A DNA stretch of 50,098 nucleotides from Eubacterium sp. GTDB lineage: Bacteria; Bacillota; Clostridia; Peptostreptococcales; Anaerovoracaceae. The stretch is taken from the NCBI GenBank assembly GCA_021769965.1, contig JAETRU010000030.1, positions 1-50,098 of the forward strand. The letters are read 5' to 3'. The translations under genes and the position numbers were made by a program. The stretch's first letter is position 1; the number at the start of each line of letters is the position of its first letter. Below, piece after piece: positions 23,684 to 33,949 of the stretch. The notes beneath the pieces were generated by a model. That model did no database searches. It was not told the DNA's origin and was given only the letters and a program-made list of their open reading frames with translations.

Positions 23684-25279
23684 CTATGCTTCCAGAGCTT
23701 TCAGCGCGTCCTCCTTGTCCTTGGCTCTCTGCTCCATAACTCTCTCGTATTCTTCGTCGGTCATCTTCTCCATGGAAATGCCGGTGAAGCCATAGAATAT
23801 AGATACGATCGGGTTGATCCAGCAGAGGAACGCAAACGGGGCATATCCTCCCGCGCCCCATTGCGGCGCTCCCAGGAAGGTGCTCATAGTAGCGCCGCAG
23901 GTGTTCCACGGCACCAGATTGGAAGTGATGGTTCCGGAGTCCTCCAGACATCTGGACAGATTCTTCGGAGCCAGCCTTCTGTCTTCATATGCCTCTTTAA
24001 ACATTCTGCCCGGCAGTACGAGAGCCAGATACTGGTCGCCTGCGATGATGTTCATGAAGATGCAGCTGAAGATCGTTACGGTTACCAGCATGCCTGTGTT
24101 CTTTGCCAGCTTCAGCAGCTGATTCGCCAGAGTTCCCAGCATTCCCGAAGAGTCCATGATACCGCCGTAGCACATCGCGCAGATGATCAGATTGATGGTC
24201 CACATCATGGACTGCATGCCGCCCTTTTCATCGATCAAAGCGCCGACGTTAAACTCACCGACGACTGCGTCGCTGAAGCCTTCTGCAGCTGCCAGAGCAG
24301 CGAACTCACCCTGATCCATAGTAAACGACAGTTCGAACTGTTCTTTGAGAGCCGCGAACTCAGGGCTCATATTTCCTACGCTATATCCATAGTGAAGGAT
24401 CGACGGCCAGTCTGCCAGTGAAATTCCCTGGAACACAGAACCTATAATACAGCCAAGCACGATGCCGCCGATGAGGCCCGGCAGAGCCGGCAGCTTCAAA
24501 GCTACGATGATGATGACCACTACAGGCGGGATCAGCATAGCCGGGTTGATGACAAAGTTGATCTTCAAAGCTTCCTGCATATCCGCGACGATGCTCATGT
24601 TCGCATCACCGGATGCCCGCATACCCAGAATCGCATAGATCACCAGCGCGATGACCAGTGACGGCGTTACGGTCCAGATCATATGCTTGATATGGTCAAA
24701 GAGTGTCGCGCCTGCCATGGCCGGTGCCAGATTGGTGGTATCAGACAGCGGCGACATTTTGTCTCCGAAGTAAGCGCCGGATACGATGGCTCCGGCTGTC
24801 ATCGGTACGGAGATGCCCAGACCGGTTCCGACGCCGATCAGCGCGATACCGATAGTTCCGGCCGTGGTCCACGAAGAACCGGTCGCCAGAGATACGATAC
24901 AGCAGAGGATACAGCTTGCCATCAGGAAGATGGACGGTTTCAGGATCATCAGTCCGTAATAGATCATGGCCGGAACTACGCCGGAAGCGATCCAGGAACC
25001 GATCAGAGATCCTACTGTAATAAGGATCAGCATGGCCTGCATGGATCTGTTGATAGAGGCTATGATACCGGCCTCCAGATACGCCCATTTATATCCGTTG
25101 GCAACAGCCACCACTGCCGCGAAGATCGCGGACGCGATCAGGGCGATATGTACTTCTCCATAGCCGCATGCGAAGGCATCTCCGAAGATTTTCCCCAGAA
25201 TGCCCAGTACGTACATCAGTACGCAGATGGTAAAAAGTATCGTTACAAGACACTGCCACATTGGGATCTTTCTACCCAT
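23684..25279 (-). CDS. nhaC: Na+/H+ antiporter, NhaC family
   Basis: 531 residues with about 12 membrane helices. NhaC exchanges internal Na+ for external H+ and keeps cytoplasmic sodium and pH in range. Family features: LVTILFTICVLMYVLG near the start, SLIGSWIASGVVPAMIYYGL, ATGSSWTTAGTIGIALIGVG, SGAYFGDKMSPLSDTTNLA and the late LGAPQWGAGGYAPFAFLCW. A promoter with TATAAT lies 114 bp upstream. It fits a sodium-cycling cell that also has three Na+-coupled amino acid carriers here. Malate/lactate antiport, known for some NhaC relatives, cannot be excluded. Confidence 0.93.
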   Translation of the reverse strand: MGRKIPMWQCLVTILFTICVLMYVLGILGKIFGDAFACGYGEVHIALIASAIFAAVVAVANGYKWAYLEAGIIASINRSMQAMLILITVGSLIGSWIASGVVPAMIYYGLMILKPSIFLMASCILCCIVSLATGSSWTTAGTIGIALIGVGTGLGISVPMTAGAIVSGAYFGDKMSPLSDTTNLAPAMAGATLFDHIKHMIWTVTPSLVIALVIYAILGMRASGDANMSIVADMQEALKINFVINPAMLIPPVVVIIIVALKLPALPGLIGGIVLGCIIGSVFQGISLADWPSILHYGYSVGNMSPEFAALKEQFELSFTMDQGEFAALAAAEGFSDAVVGEFNVGALIDEKGGMQSMMWTINLIICAMCYGGIMDSSGMLGTLANQLLKLAKNTGMLVTVTIFSCIFMNIIAGDQYLALVLPGRMFKEAYEDRRLAPKNLSRCLEDSGTITSNLVPWNTCGATMSTFLGAPQWGAGGYAPFAFLCWINPIVSIFYGFTGISMEKMTDEEYERVMEQRAKDKEDALKALEA

Positions 25280-25392
25280 AAATAAGTCCCCCTTTTCTAA
25301 AAATGAAAATGTGAAAAAGAAATTATCATGCAGCCCGTCCCGCCGTTTCCATAAGGCAGATGGTTGTCCGGCGGATCCGGATTACATGACAC

Positions 25393-25421
25393 ATTATATG
25401 TGGGACTGACGCCTTTCGCAA
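25393..25421 (-). promoter_or_regulatory. Promoter of nhaC
   Basis: Minus-strand TTGCGA (25416-25421) and TATAAT (25393-25398) are 17 bp apart. The leader of about 105 nt contains a CCGCCG/CGGCGG dyad. I do not recognise a known Na+ or Li+ riboswitch in it. Confidence 0.65.
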
Positions 25422-25566
25422 TTAGACCCAAGTCTTAAACATTCGGGAAATGGCCGGGAAATCATAGGCGCTTAGACTTATGCGGCGGCCGCGCATGGCG
25501 TTGGTGCGCTCCTCCTGCCCGAACGGACCCGCCAAACTGGCTGCGTTGACCGAATTGATCGGGTGG

Positions 25567-25731
25567 ATTGAGCAAATCGGATCATTTCAGGGCATTTTGC
25601 TCAAGTCTGCTGACTTGCAGTGCGGTCGGATTGAGCAAATCAGATCATTTCAAGGCATTTTGCTCAAATCTGCTGACTTCCAGTGCGGTCGGATTGAGCA
25701 AATCGGATCATTTCAGGAGATTTTGCTCAAG
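25567..25731. repeat. Array of three 39-bp inverted-arm elements with 24-bp spacers
   Basis: Elements start at 25567, 25630 and 25693, exactly 63 bp apart. Each has arms ATTGAGCAAAT and ATTTTGCTCAA around TCGGATCATTTCAGGGC-like interiors. The spacers are TCTGCTGACTTGCAGTGCGG-like, 24 bp. Arms, element length and spacer length equal those of the array at 16765, whereas interiors and spacers do not match. The 285 bp before the array (25280-25566) holds only the nhaC promoter and leader. Confidence 0.85.
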
Positions 25732-25751
25732 TCTGCTGACAAAAGAGTATA

Positions 25752-25803
25752 AAAATACACCTTCAGCCCCGGCCTTGCGGTCAGCATCAAAGGTGCATAT
25801 TCA
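25752..25803 (-). terminator. Terminator after the lipoprotein gene
   Basis: TGCACCTT and AAGGTGTA close a long stem around a GC-rich interior, followed on the minus strand by TTTTTAT. Confidence 0.6.
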
Positions 25804-25812
25804 TTAGAATTA

Positions 25813-26457
25813 TTATTTGATGAACGGGATATACTCATTGTTACTACATTTGATATAGATCCTGTTCGGCTCGTCTTTATTCCCATATAACTCATCACCC
25901 TCTGACATCAAAGTGCTGTCATTACCGGTGAAATTCTCACTTACCATCGGCGCATCCTGGTAAACGACCTTTCGAATAGTCCCGATCCTGCTCCAGTCAT
26001 CAGAAAGCGTCTTTTCGAAACTGTCTCCAAAATAGCCGCCTTCTCTGACATATAGCGCATCCTGTACATATATCATAGATTCATAGCATTTAACATACAG
26101 TACATATTTATCCTTTTCAATCTGAAGATAAATTCTGTCATCGTCTTCTTTGTTTGCATATAGCTTATCTCCCACTTCCCCGCTGGTACAATTGGCAGTA
26201 TAATCTTTACATTTTTCATCTATCCGCTCTTCATGGGTAAGTTTATATTCAATTTCGCCTATTTCTTCCCATCCGTCCGGCAAAGTGTCCCTCACCTCAC
26301 TTTTTACCAGATAGATCGTATCATTTACATATACAGCCGGACGGGGTGCTCCCTCTCCTGGCTGCTTTGTTATGCCGCTGCAGGCTGTCAGAAAAAGCAA
26401 TGGCAGCGATAATAAAAAAATCATCAATAGTCCTTTGAAAACGATCCTCATTCTCAT
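25813..26457 (-). CDS. Lipoprotein with internally duplicated domain
   Basis: 214 residues. A lipoprotein signal peptide (GLLMIFLLSLPLLFLTAC) ends in the lipobox LTAC, so the cysteine near residue 26 should be acylated and the protein anchored on the outer membrane face. The mature part has two similar halves of about 85 residues. The first has PAVYVNDTIYLV, LPDGWEEIGEI and GDKLYANKEDDDRIYLQ. The second has SMIYVQDALYVR, LSDDWSRIGTI and GDELYGNKDEPNRIYIK. The family is not recognised; no enzyme motif is seen. AAGGAG lies about 10 bp before the start. Confidence 0.8.
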   Translation of the reverse strand: MRMRIVFKGLLMIFLLSLPLLFLTACSGITKQPGEGAPRPAVYVNDTIYLVKSEVRDTLPDGWEEIGEIEYKLTHEERIDEKCKDYTANCTSGEVGDKLYANKEDDDRIYLQIEKDKYVLYVKCYESMIYVQDALYVREGGYFGDSFEKTLSDDWSRIGTIRKVVYQDAPMVSENFTGNDSTLMSEGDELYGNKDEPNRIYIKCSNNEYIPFIK

Positions 26458-26545
26458 GGCAAAGCAACTCCTTCTGTTCGCGCATTCACTTTTTTCAAGG
26501 TAACTTCTGACTTTTCTCCATTATAGCATATACCGCTATCCAGTT

Positions 26546-27043
26546 TCAATTCAGTTCATCAAAGGATATATCCAGCTGGCGGAAAGCTATGAGCTGTCGT
26601 TCTGTCAGCTCAAACTGAAAATACGCCTCGTGTGGACATACCTTTGCCCATATTTTTTCATCTGCCCCCGCAAATCCGTAATCTTCAAATGCATAATCGC
26701 CGACAAATATCGGTGTTTTGAAAAAATCCAGTTCAAGAGCCGTGCAGTCTGCCTGCTGCAGATCAAAAAAGCATATATCCCAAATCCCCGGCCATGTAAA
26801 AAACGATCCCACCGAAAAGGTTCTCTTGTACAGACCATAGGGCTTCAAATCGCTGGTCAGCGTATCTTCCCCATCCTTATAGTCCTCAAACATAGCTTCA
26901 ACCTCGCTTCTGCATTGGCACGCCTGCCGGTCTATTTCCTTTACGAATCCGTTTGGGCTGCTGAATCCCATCTTTCTGACATCACACAGGCTCAAATTTT
27001 CAATATGTCCGATTTTCCTCTTTCTTTCCTCTTCAATACTCAT
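26546..27043 (-). CDS. Uncharacterised cytosolic protein
   Basis: 165 residues without signal peptide or membrane helix. Charged N-terminus (MSIEEERKRKIGHIENL), aromatic-rich middle (YKRTFSVGSFFTWPGIWDICFFD, DYAFEDYGFAGADEKIW) and a C-terminal ELTERQLIAFRQLDISFDEL. Codon use resembles the lipoprotein gene 88 bp downstream. The start site has a poor Shine-Dalgarno. I do not recognise the family; an immunity-like protein is one possibility but nothing here proves it. Confidence 0.6.
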   Translation of the reverse strand: MSIEEERKRKIGHIENLSLCDVRKMGFSSPNGFVKEIDRQACQCRSEVEAMFEDYKDGEDTLTSDLKPYGLYKRTFSVGSFFTWPGIWDICFFDLQQADCTALELDFFKTPIFVGDYAFEDYGFAGADEKIWAKVCPHEAYFQFELTERQLIAFRQLDISFDELN

Positions 27044-27386
27044 TAGCTTACTCTGTATGAGTTCCTCTAATACGTCCTTTTTTATGCCGCCTGTGTGGCG
27101 GGCGGGTCAGAACCAGAAAGCTGCTGCTTTTTTTGCAAAAGCGAACCAGCATCTCTGATTTTTCTATGATATTCTTTTCACTTCTGTTGCATATTTTAAT
27201 CATCATGTTTGTTCTCGTCATTTTATATACGTTTTCAATATTTACATTTCAGAATTCCAGACTGTCTCTGCAAGCTGCCCATTTTCTCAGCTCGTACCGA
27301 GAATTTTTCGCCTCTCATCCAAATTCTCCCCACTAACGCACTGTCCGCGGCCAAAAGGCCGCGGACAGCTTCTTCCATATTATAAA
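27044..27386. other. Gap without a convincing gene
   Basis: A 67-codon plus-strand frame (27133-27336) encodes a hydrophobic peptide but starts at TTG without a clear site. The only strong feature is the perfect hairpin at 27341-27368. Confidence 0.5.
27341..27368. repeat. Perfect 12-bp hairpin between unknown gene and pncB
   Basis: CTGTCCGCGGCC and GGCCGCGGACAG flank a loop of four A (four U on the minus strand). It lies 18 bp past the pncB stop. No U tract follows on either strand, so it is not a textbook terminator, but it may protect or help end the pncB transcript. Confidence 0.6.
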
Positions 27387-28823
27387 CTACCGAATAGTAT
27401 GCTCTTCAATGAGCTCATTCTTCATATTCCACAGATTCTGTGAAAGATCCACATAGTAGGTCTGCGGATTCTCAAAACGCAGGGTCTCGCCCCAGAGCGT
27501 CTCGATCTGCTCCTGGCAATACGTCTTGATATCATCGATAGACGGACTCTGATAAACGCACTTACCCTTATCGAAGAGCTGCACCCGCAGGTTCTTCGCA
27601 TGGAAATTATACAGTTTTTTCTTCTTCCATACGGCGTTAGGATCGAAGATCTCATAACCGTCTACTTCAGGGATCGTCTCTCCGTCTACGGTCATCACGT
27701 CAGCAAGGGCCTTGCCCGTCTCATTGTCGAAGAGCCGGTACAGGGTCTTGAAGCCCGGATTGGTGATCTTCTCCACGTTCTCGGAGATCTTGATCTTAGG
27801 AATGATGACGCCGTCCTTTTCCAGTGCGGCCAGCTTGTATACGCCGCCGAATACCGGCTCGGACTTGGCCGTGATCAGCCGCTCGCCTACGCCAAAAGAA
27901 TCGATCTGCGCGCCTTCCATGATGACATCTCTGATGATGTATTCATCCAGAGAATTGGATACTGTAATGGTGCAGTCTGTAAGACCTGCATCATCCAGCA
28001 TTTTTCTCGCCCGCTTGGTCAGATACGCCACGTCGCCGCTGTCGATACGAATGCCCATTTTCCGCGGTTTTACTTCCTTAAATACCCGGATCGCGGCAGG
28101 TACGCCTGATTTCAAAACATTGTAGGTATCTACCAGCAATGTGCAGTTATCCGGATAGATCTCCGCGTACTTTTTGAAAGCCTCGTATTCGCTCGGGAAC
28201 ATCTGAACCCAGCTGTGAGCCATGGTTCCCAAAGCCGCAATGCCGTAATCCCGGTCAGCGATAGTACAGGCTGTGCCAGCACAGCCGCCGATATAAGCAG
28301 CTCTCGCGCCATAAACCGCCGCCGCCGTACCGTGAGCTCTTCTGGTGCCGAATTCCATTACCGGCCGGCCCTGCGCGGCACGGACGATCCGGTTTGCCTT
28401 AGTGGCGATCAGGCTCTGATGGTTGATGATCAGCAGCAGCATCGTCTCAACGAACTGCGCCTGGATCACCGGCCCGCGTACCGTCAGAATCGGTTCATGA
28501 GGGAAGATCGGTGTTCCCTCCGGCACGCCCCAGACATCGCATACGAATTCAAAATTACGAAGATATTCCAGAAATCCTTCGCAGAATATCCCTTTTCCTC
28601 TGAGGTACTCAATATCCTCATCTGTAAACTTCAGGTTATTCAGGTACTCAATAACCTGCTCCACCCCTGCCATGATGGCATAGCCGCCGCCATCGGGGAC
28701 ATTTCTGAAGAACATATCAAAATAAGCGATATCCTCTTCAATGCTACCTGACTGAAAATAGCCGTTTGCCATGGTGATCTCATAGAAGTCCGTCAACATC
28801 GTCAGGTTTTCATTCTTCATCAT
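27387..28823 (-). CDS. pncB: Nicotinate phosphoribosyltransferase
   Basis: 478 residues. The enzyme joins nicotinate to PRPP, with ATP, to give nicotinate mononucleotide in NAD salvage. Motifs: LTMLTDFYEITMANGYF at the start, GTPIFPHEPILTVRGP, the EFGTRRAHG signature near 158, GVPAAIRVFKEVKPRKMGIRIDSGDVAYLTK and FGVGERLIT. An AAGGAGACAATC site precedes the first ATG. It is probably a single gene, on the same strand as uvrA but separated by a short AT-rich gap. Confidence 0.94.
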   Translation of the reverse strand: MMKNENLTMLTDFYEITMANGYFQSGSIEEDIAYFDMFFRNVPDGGGYAIMAGVEQVIEYLNNLKFTDEDIEYLRGKGIFCEGFLEYLRNFEFVCDVWGVPEGTPIFPHEPILTVRGPVIQAQFVETMLLLIINHQSLIATKANRIVRAAQGRPVMEFGTRRAHGTAAAVYGARAAYIGGCAGTACTIADRDYGIAALGTMAHSWVQMFPSEYEAFKKYAEIYPDNCTLLVDTYNVLKSGVPAAIRVFKEVKPRKMGIRIDSGDVAYLTKRARKMLDDAGLTDCTITVSNSLDEYIIRDVIMEGAQIDSFGVGERLITAKSEPVFGGVYKLAALEKDGVIIPKIKISENVEKITNPGFKTLYRLFDNETGKALADVMTVDGETIPEVDGYEIFDPNAVWKKKKLYNFHAKNLRVQLFDKGKCVYQSPSIDDIKTYCQEQIETLWGETLRFENPQTYYVDLSQNLWNMKNELIEEHTIR

Positions 28824-28908
28824 TTTGGATTGTCTCCTTTTTACCTGTTCGTCAGGATCTTTTGTCCATCAAAACACTATAAATAAATGTACAATTCTAC
28901 ATTATACA

Positions 28909-31743
28909 CTATTTCAACATTTTCTTCAAGAACTGTCCTGTATAAGATGCGCTGCAGGCGGCAATTTCCTCCGGCGTGCCGGTCGCGACGATGTTTCCGC
29001 CCCTGTTTCCGCCTTCCGGTCCCAGATCGATGACATGATCCGCCCGCTTGATCACATCCAGATTATGCTCGATGACCACCACGGTATTTCCGGCGTCTAC
29101 CAGTTTATCCAGCACAGCTACCAGCTTATCTACGTCAGCGAAATGCAGACCGGTGGTAGGCTCGTCCAGAATATACAGTGTCTTTCCGGTGCTGCGTTTA
29201 GACAGTTCAGTAGCCAGCTTGACTCTCTGCGCCTCGCCCCCGGACAGCTGAGTGGAAGGCTGTCCCAGCTTGATGTAATCCAGTCCCACTTCGCTGAGCG
29301 TATCCAGCTGCCTTTTGATCGACGGAAGATTTTTGAAAAACTCCAGCGCCTCCGCCACACTCATGTCCAGTACGTCAAAGATGCTCTTTCCCTTGTATTT
29401 TACCTCCAGGGTCTCCCGGTTATACCGCCTGCCCTTGCAGACCTCGCACGGCACATAGACATCCGGCAGGAAATGCATCTCGATCTTGATGATGCCGTCT
29501 CCGCTGCAGGCCTCGCAGCGTCCTCCCTTCACATTAAAGCTGAATCGTCCCTTCTCAAAACCGCGGATCTTGGATTCCGGCAGAGACGCGAACAGGTCCC
29601 GGATATGGGTAAACATGCCGGTATAGGTGGCCGGGTTGGATCTCGGCGTCCGTCCGATCGGCGACTGGTCGATATCGATGACTTTGTCGATGTTTTCCAG
29701 TCCGATGATCTCGTCAAATCTGCCGGCTTCATCCTTAGTCCTGTTGATGATCCTGGACGCGCCTTTGTTAAGGATCTCGTTGATCAGACTGCTTTTTCCG
29801 GAGCCTGATACCCCGGTGACACAGACGAATTTTCCCAGTGGAATATCCACATCGATATGCTGCAGATTATTCTCCGCCGCGCCTTTGATGGTGATAAACC
29901 TGCCGTTGCCCTCTCTGCGCATCTTCGGCACTTCGATCCGCTTCTTTCCAGACAGATACTGTCCCGTGATAGAGTCAGGGCAGGCTTTGATGTCCTCTAC
30001 AGTTCCCTGGGCTACCAGCTCGCCGCCGTAAATGCCGGCCGCAGGCCCGATGTCGATGATATGATCCGCCGCGTACATGGTGTCCTCGTCGTGTTCCACC
30101 ACCAGCAAAGTGTTTCCCAGGTCTGTCAGATGCCGCAGCGTTTCCAGCAGTTTCGCGTTATCCCTCTGGTGCAGCCCGATGCTTGGCTCATCCAGAATGT
30201 ACAGTACGCCCATCAGGCTGGAACCGATCTGGGTAGCAAGGCGGATACGCTGAGATTCTCCGCCGGACAAAGTGCCTGCTGCCCGGGACAGGGTCAGATA
30301 TTCCAGACCCACGTTCAGCAGAAATGTCAGTCTCGCTTTGATCTCTTTGATGATCTGTCTTCCGATGATCTGTTCTTTCTCTGTCAGCTGCAGATGATCG
30401 ATAAACTCATAAGCCTCCCGGATGGACATGTCGGAAAGCTCAGCCAGATTCTTGCCGCCTACGGTGACGGCCAGCACCTCCGGCTTCAGACGCTTGCCTT
30501 TGCAGTCCGGACAGGTTTTGACCATCATATACTTCTGCATCTTTTCCTTCATGAACTCAGAGTGGGTCTCCCGATAACGGCGCTCCACATTGTTGATCAT
30601 TCCCTCAAAAGGATGATCCCTCTGAGAAACGCTGCCGCTGCTCCGGCTGGTATAGGTGTATTTCAGATGTCTGCCTCCGGTGCCGTAGAGCAGTTCCTGT
30701 TTGAAGGACTCCGGCAGATCTTTATACGGCACCGTCAGGTCTACGTTGTGCTCCTTTGCCAGAGCGTCGATCATCTGACGGTAGACGCCGGAAAACTCCA
30801 TGGAAGCGAAGATAGTTCCCAGCGCGCCGCCTATGACGCTTTTATCTGTTTTGATGATCAGTTCCGGATCGATCTTCTGGGTGAATCCCAGTCCGTTACA
30901 GGCAGGACAGGCGCCAAAGGGACTGTTGAAGGAGAACATTCTCGGTTCCAGTTCTTCGATGCTGACACCGTGCTCCGGACACGCCAGCTTAGTGGAAAAA
31001 GTCTTCTCTGTCTTGTAGTCCTCATCCTGAAACTGAACGACGACCAGACCGTCTCCCTGATGCATGGCAAGCTCTGCCGCCTCGGAAATACGGCTTTCCT
31101 GACCTTTTTTGATGATGATCCGGTCCACCACGATCTCTATGGTATGTTTGAATTTCTTGTCCAGCTTGATCTCTTCTTCGTTGATCAGGCGTATCTCACC
31201 GTCGATCCTGACCCTGGTAAAGCCCTCTTTCCGGATCCGTTCCAGGATCTTCTCGTGCTCGCCCTTCCTCTGGCGAACGACCGGCGCCATGATCATCAGC
31301 CGGGTCCCTTCCGGGAATTCCATAATAGAGTCCACCATCTGATCCACGGTCTGACTGCTGATGGGCCTGCCGCAGACCGGACAGTGAGGCCGGCCGATAC
31401 GGGCATACAGCAGACGCAGATAGTCATGGATCTCTGTCACCGTGCCCACAGTGGACCGCGGATTCTTGCTGGTGATCTTCTGATCGATGGATATGGCCGG
31501 TGAAAGCCCTTCGATCAGCTCCACATCCGGCTTGTCCATCTGCCCGAGAAACTGGCGGGCATAAGAAGACAGGCTTTCCACATACCGGCGCTGTCCTTCC
31601 GCGTAGATCGTATCAAAAGCCAGAGATGATTTGCCCGAGCCGGAGAGACCGGTCAGTACCACCAGTTTATCTCTGGGTATCGTTACATCGATATTTTTTA
31701 GATTATTTTCATTGGCTCCTTTAACGATAATTTCGTTCGGCAT
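28909..31743 (-). CDS. uvrA: Excinuclease ABC subunit A (UvrA)
   Basis: 944 residues, normal length. UvrA is the damage-sensing ATPase that loads UvrB in nucleotide excision repair. Two ABC modules are present: Walker [15 protein letters not shown] near 31 and [15 protein letters not shown] near 640; signature [20 protein letters not shown] and [20 protein letters not shown]; Walker [13 protein letters not shown] and [12 protein letters not shown]. Zinc modules: CPDCKGKRL-type and [29 protein letters not shown]. It starts 15 bp after the uvrB stop and is co-transcribed with it. Confidence 0.98.
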   Translation of the reverse strand: MPNEIIVKGANENNLKNIDVTIPRDKLVVLTGLSGSGKSSLAFDTIYAEGQRRYVESLSSYARQFLGQMDKPDVELIEGLSPAISIDQKITSKNPRSTVGTVTEIHDYLRLLYARIGRPHCPVCGRPISSQTVDQMVDSIMEFPEGTRLMIMAPVVRQRKGEHEKILERIRKEGFTRVRIDGEIRLINEEEIKLDKKFKHTIEIVVDRIIIKKGQESRISEAAELAMHQGDGLVVVQFQDEDYKTEKTFSTKLACPEHGVSIEELEPRMFSFNSPFGACPACNGLGFTQKIDPELIIKTDKSVIGGALGTIFASMEFSGVYRQMIDALAKEHNVDLTVPYKDLPESFKQELLYGTGGRHLKYTYTSRSSGSVSQRDHPFEGMINNVERRYRETHSEFMKEKMQKYMMVKTCPDCKGKRLKPEVLAVTVGGKNLAELSDMSIREAYEFIDHLQLTEKEQIIGRQIIKEIKARLTFLLNVGLEYLTLSRAAGTLSGGESQRIRLATQIGSSLMGVLYILDEPSIGLHQRDNAKLLETLRHLTDLGNTLLVVEHDEDTMYAADHIIDIGPAAGIYGGELVAQGTVEDIKACPDSITGQYLSGKKRIEVPKMRREGNGRFITIKGAAENNLQHIDVDIPLGKFVCVTGVSGSGKSSLINEILNKGASRIINRTKDEAGRFDEIIGLENIDKVIDIDQSPIGRTPRSNPATYTGMFTHIRDLFASLPESKIRGFEKGRFSFNVKGGRCEACSGDGIIKIEMHFLPDVYVPCEVCKGRRYNRETLEVKYKGKSIFDVLDMSVAEALEFFKNLPSIKRQLDTLSEVGLDYIKLGQPSTQLSGGEAQRVKLATELSKRSTGKTLYILDEPTTGLHFADVDKLVAVLDKLVDAGNTVVVIEHNLDVIKRADHVIDLGPEGGNRGGNIVATGTPEEIAACSASYTGQFLKKMLK

Positions 31744-31758
31744 CCATTTCCTCCTTTT

Positions 31759-33735
31759 CTACTGCAGTCTTACCTTGTATTCAAATATCTGGTCACGAAG
31801 CTGGGCCGCGCGTTCAAACTGCAGATCCGCGGCTGCCTGTTTCATTTCTGTCTCCAGATCCCTGATATAATCCTTCAATTCCTTCTGGGTCAGTTCCAGA
31901 GGCTTTTTGCCCTTGTAGCTGCCCTCATCGTCAGCAGGCTTGGTAGCCTCGATAACAGCCCTGACGGACTTCTGGACGCTCTTCGGCGTAATGCCGTGCT
32001 CTTTGTTGTATCGGTCCTGAATGCTCCGTCTTCGGTTCGTCTCATCGATGGCCGCCCTCATGGCCTTGCTGATACCGTCAGCGTACATGATGACCCTGCC
32101 GCCAGCATTTCTCGCCGCGCGCCCGATAGTCTGGATCAAAGAGGTCTCCGTCCGCAGGAATCCTTCTTTGTCAGCGTCTAAAATGGCTACCAGAGATACC
32201 TCCGGAATGTCCAGACCTTCCCTGAGCAGGTTGATACCCACCAGAACGTCAAATTCTCCCAGTCGCAGATCGCGAATGATCTCCAGACGTTCCAGCGTGT
32301 CCACCTCAGAATGAAGGTACCTGACTCTGATGCCTGCGCCCGTCAGATAATCGGTCAGACTTTCCGCCATCTTCTTCGTCAAAGTGGTGACAAAGGCTCT
32401 CTCGCCGCGCTCCGCCGTGGCTCTCAGTTCTCCGATCAGGTCGTCGATCTGTCCTTCGATCTTGCGGACAATGATCGGCGGATCCAGAAGACCGGTCGGA
32501 CGGATGATCTGCTCGGCCGTGATGCCGCCCGCAGCCTCTTTTTCATAGTCTGCCGGCGTGGCGCTGACATATACCGCCTGATTGACCAGCTTTTCAAATT
32601 CCGCGAACTGCAGCGGCCGGTTGTCCAGCGCCGACGGCAGCCGGAAACCGTACTCCACCAGAGAGGATTTGCGCGAACGGTCTCCCGCGTACATGGCCCG
32701 CAGCTGAGGCAGCATGACGTGAGACTCGTCGATGAGAAGCAAAAAGTCATCCGGAAAATAGTCGATCAGCGTATATGGTCTGGTGCCCGGCGCAAGACCG
32801 TTGATGTGCCGGGAATAGTTTTCGATGCCCTTACAGGAGCCGATCTCCCGCAGCATCTCCATATCGTAGCGGGTCCTCTGCTCGATGCGCTGCGCTTCCA
32901 GCAGCTTGCCCCGGTCCTTGAACCACTGTACCCTTTCTTCCAGCTCCGCTTCTATGGTGGTCAGAGCACGTTCCATGTTCTCCTTTGATGTAACATAGTG
33001 AGATGCCGGGTAAATGGCTACATGGTTCCGCAGTCCCAGGATCTCACCGGTCAGAGGATTCATCTCTTTGATCGTCTCCACCTCGTCGCCGAACAGCTCG
33101 ACGCGCACAGCTTTGTCCGATCCTGCCGGATAGATGTCGATGATGTCTCCGCGCACCCGGAAGGTTCCCCGTTCAAAGGCCATGTCGTTTCGGGTGTACT
33201 GAATGTCCACCAGCTTTCTCAGGATCTCGTTGCGGGGCTTTTCCATGCCCGGACGCAGAGAGATCATCTGGTTTTCATAGTCAAAAGGACTTCCCAGACC
33301 ATAGATGCAGGAAACAGAAGCCACGATGATGACATCCTTTCTCTCTGCCAGAGCTGCCGTCGCCGAGTGGCGCAGCTTTTCGATCTCGTCGTTGATCTGA
33401 GAATCCTTTTCTATATAGGTATCCGTCGAAGGCACATAAGCTTCCGGCTGATAGTAATCATAGTAGCTCACAAAGTATTCCACGGCGTTTTCCGGGAAGA
33501 ACTCTTTGAATTCCCCGTGGAGCTGGGCTGCCAGCGTCTTATTATGTGAGATGACCAGCGTAGGTTTCTGCACACGCTCGATGATATTGGCCATAGTAAA
33601 GGTCTTGCCTGATCCGGTGACCCCCATCAGCGTCTGATGCTTCTTGCCTTTTAAAATGCCCTCTGCCAGCCGGTCGATAGCCTGAGGCTGGTCGCCGGTA
33701 GGGGCGTAATCTGAATGCAGTTTAAATGCAGGCAT
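31759..33735 (-). CDS. uvrB: Excinuclease ABC subunit B (UvrB)
   Basis: 658 residues. The helicase-like UvrB verifies damage and recruits UvrC. Walker [15 protein letters not shown], the beta-hairpin [53 protein letters not shown] and the C-terminal UVR domain ([36 protein letters not shown]) are all present. It is the first gene of the uvrBA operon, behind a promoter with TATAAT at 33806-33811. DinR/LexA control is common for uvrBA; I did not see a clear LexA box. Confidence 0.98.
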   Translation of the reverse strand: MPAFKLHSDYAPTGDQPQAIDRLAEGILKGKKHQTLMGVTGSGKTFTMANIIERVQKPTLVISHNKTLAAQLHGEFKEFFPENAVEYFVSYYDYYQPEAYVPSTDTYIEKDSQINDEIEKLRHSATAALAERKDVIIVASVSCIYGLGSPFDYENQMISLRPGMEKPRNEILRKLVDIQYTRNDMAFERGTFRVRGDIIDIYPAGSDKAVRVELFGDEVETIKEMNPLTGEILGLRNHVAIYPASHYVTSKENMERALTTIEAELEERVQWFKDRGKLLEAQRIEQRTRYDMEMLREIGSCKGIENYSRHINGLAPGTRPYTLIDYFPDDFLLLIDESHVMLPQLRAMYAGDRSRKSSLVEYGFRLPSALDNRPLQFAEFEKLVNQAVYVSATPADYEKEAAGGITAEQIIRPTGLLDPPIIVRKIEGQIDDLIGELRATAERGERAFVTTLTKKMAESLTDYLTGAGIRVRYLHSEVDTLERLEIIRDLRLGEFDVLVGINLLREGLDIPEVSLVAILDADKEGFLRTETSLIQTIGRAARNAGGRVIMYADGISKAMRAAIDETNRRRSIQDRYNKEHGITPKSVQKSVRAVIEATKPADDEGSYKGKKPLELTQKELKDYIRDLETEMKQAAADLQFERAAQLRDQIFEYKVRLQ

Positions 33736-33805
33736 GTACTTTTTCCCTTTCTTTTTTCATATCTCTGTTGCTAATACCATCTTTTCAGGTTTTTTGGTAC
33801 GAACT

Positions 33806-33834
33806 ATTATATCACAGATCAGGCGATACTTCAA
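33806..33834 (-). promoter_or_regulatory. uvrBA promoter
   Basis: Minus-strand TTGAAG (33829-33834) and TATAAT (33806-33811) with a 17-bp spacer, about 70 bp before the uvrB start. Confidence 0.75.
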
Positions 33835-33870
33835 ACAAATGTTCTGTTTTTCATTATGCTTCGTTACGAA

Positions 33871-33900
33871 TAAGAAAAAATCGGCAGCGTTACACTGCCG
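33871..33900 (-). terminator. Terminator after yitT-like gene
   Basis: CGGCAG at 33882-33887 and CTGCCG at 33895-33900 form a stem followed on the minus strand by ATTTTTTCTT. Confidence 0.8.
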
Positions 33901-33949
33901 AACACAAATCTGTTTTCTATGCGCCCCGAATTCTGTTTCGCAGGAATCT

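Noticed and set aside
25280-25420. Na+ or Li+ riboswitch upstream of nhaC
   Set aside because: The leader has only one GC-rich dyad and no motif I recognise from the known sodium or lithium classes.
27133-27336. 67-codon hydrophobic plus-strand frame as a gene
   Set aside because: It starts at TTG without a convincing Shine-Dalgarno, has no recognisable domain and lies in an AT-rich gap where such frames arise by chance.
29857-31503. Long plus-strand frame opposite uvrA
   Set aside because: It is antisense to the clearly conserved uvrA and its composition is that of a shadow frame; similar frames opposite rluA-type, uvrB, dnaX and PFOR genes were dropped for the same reason.
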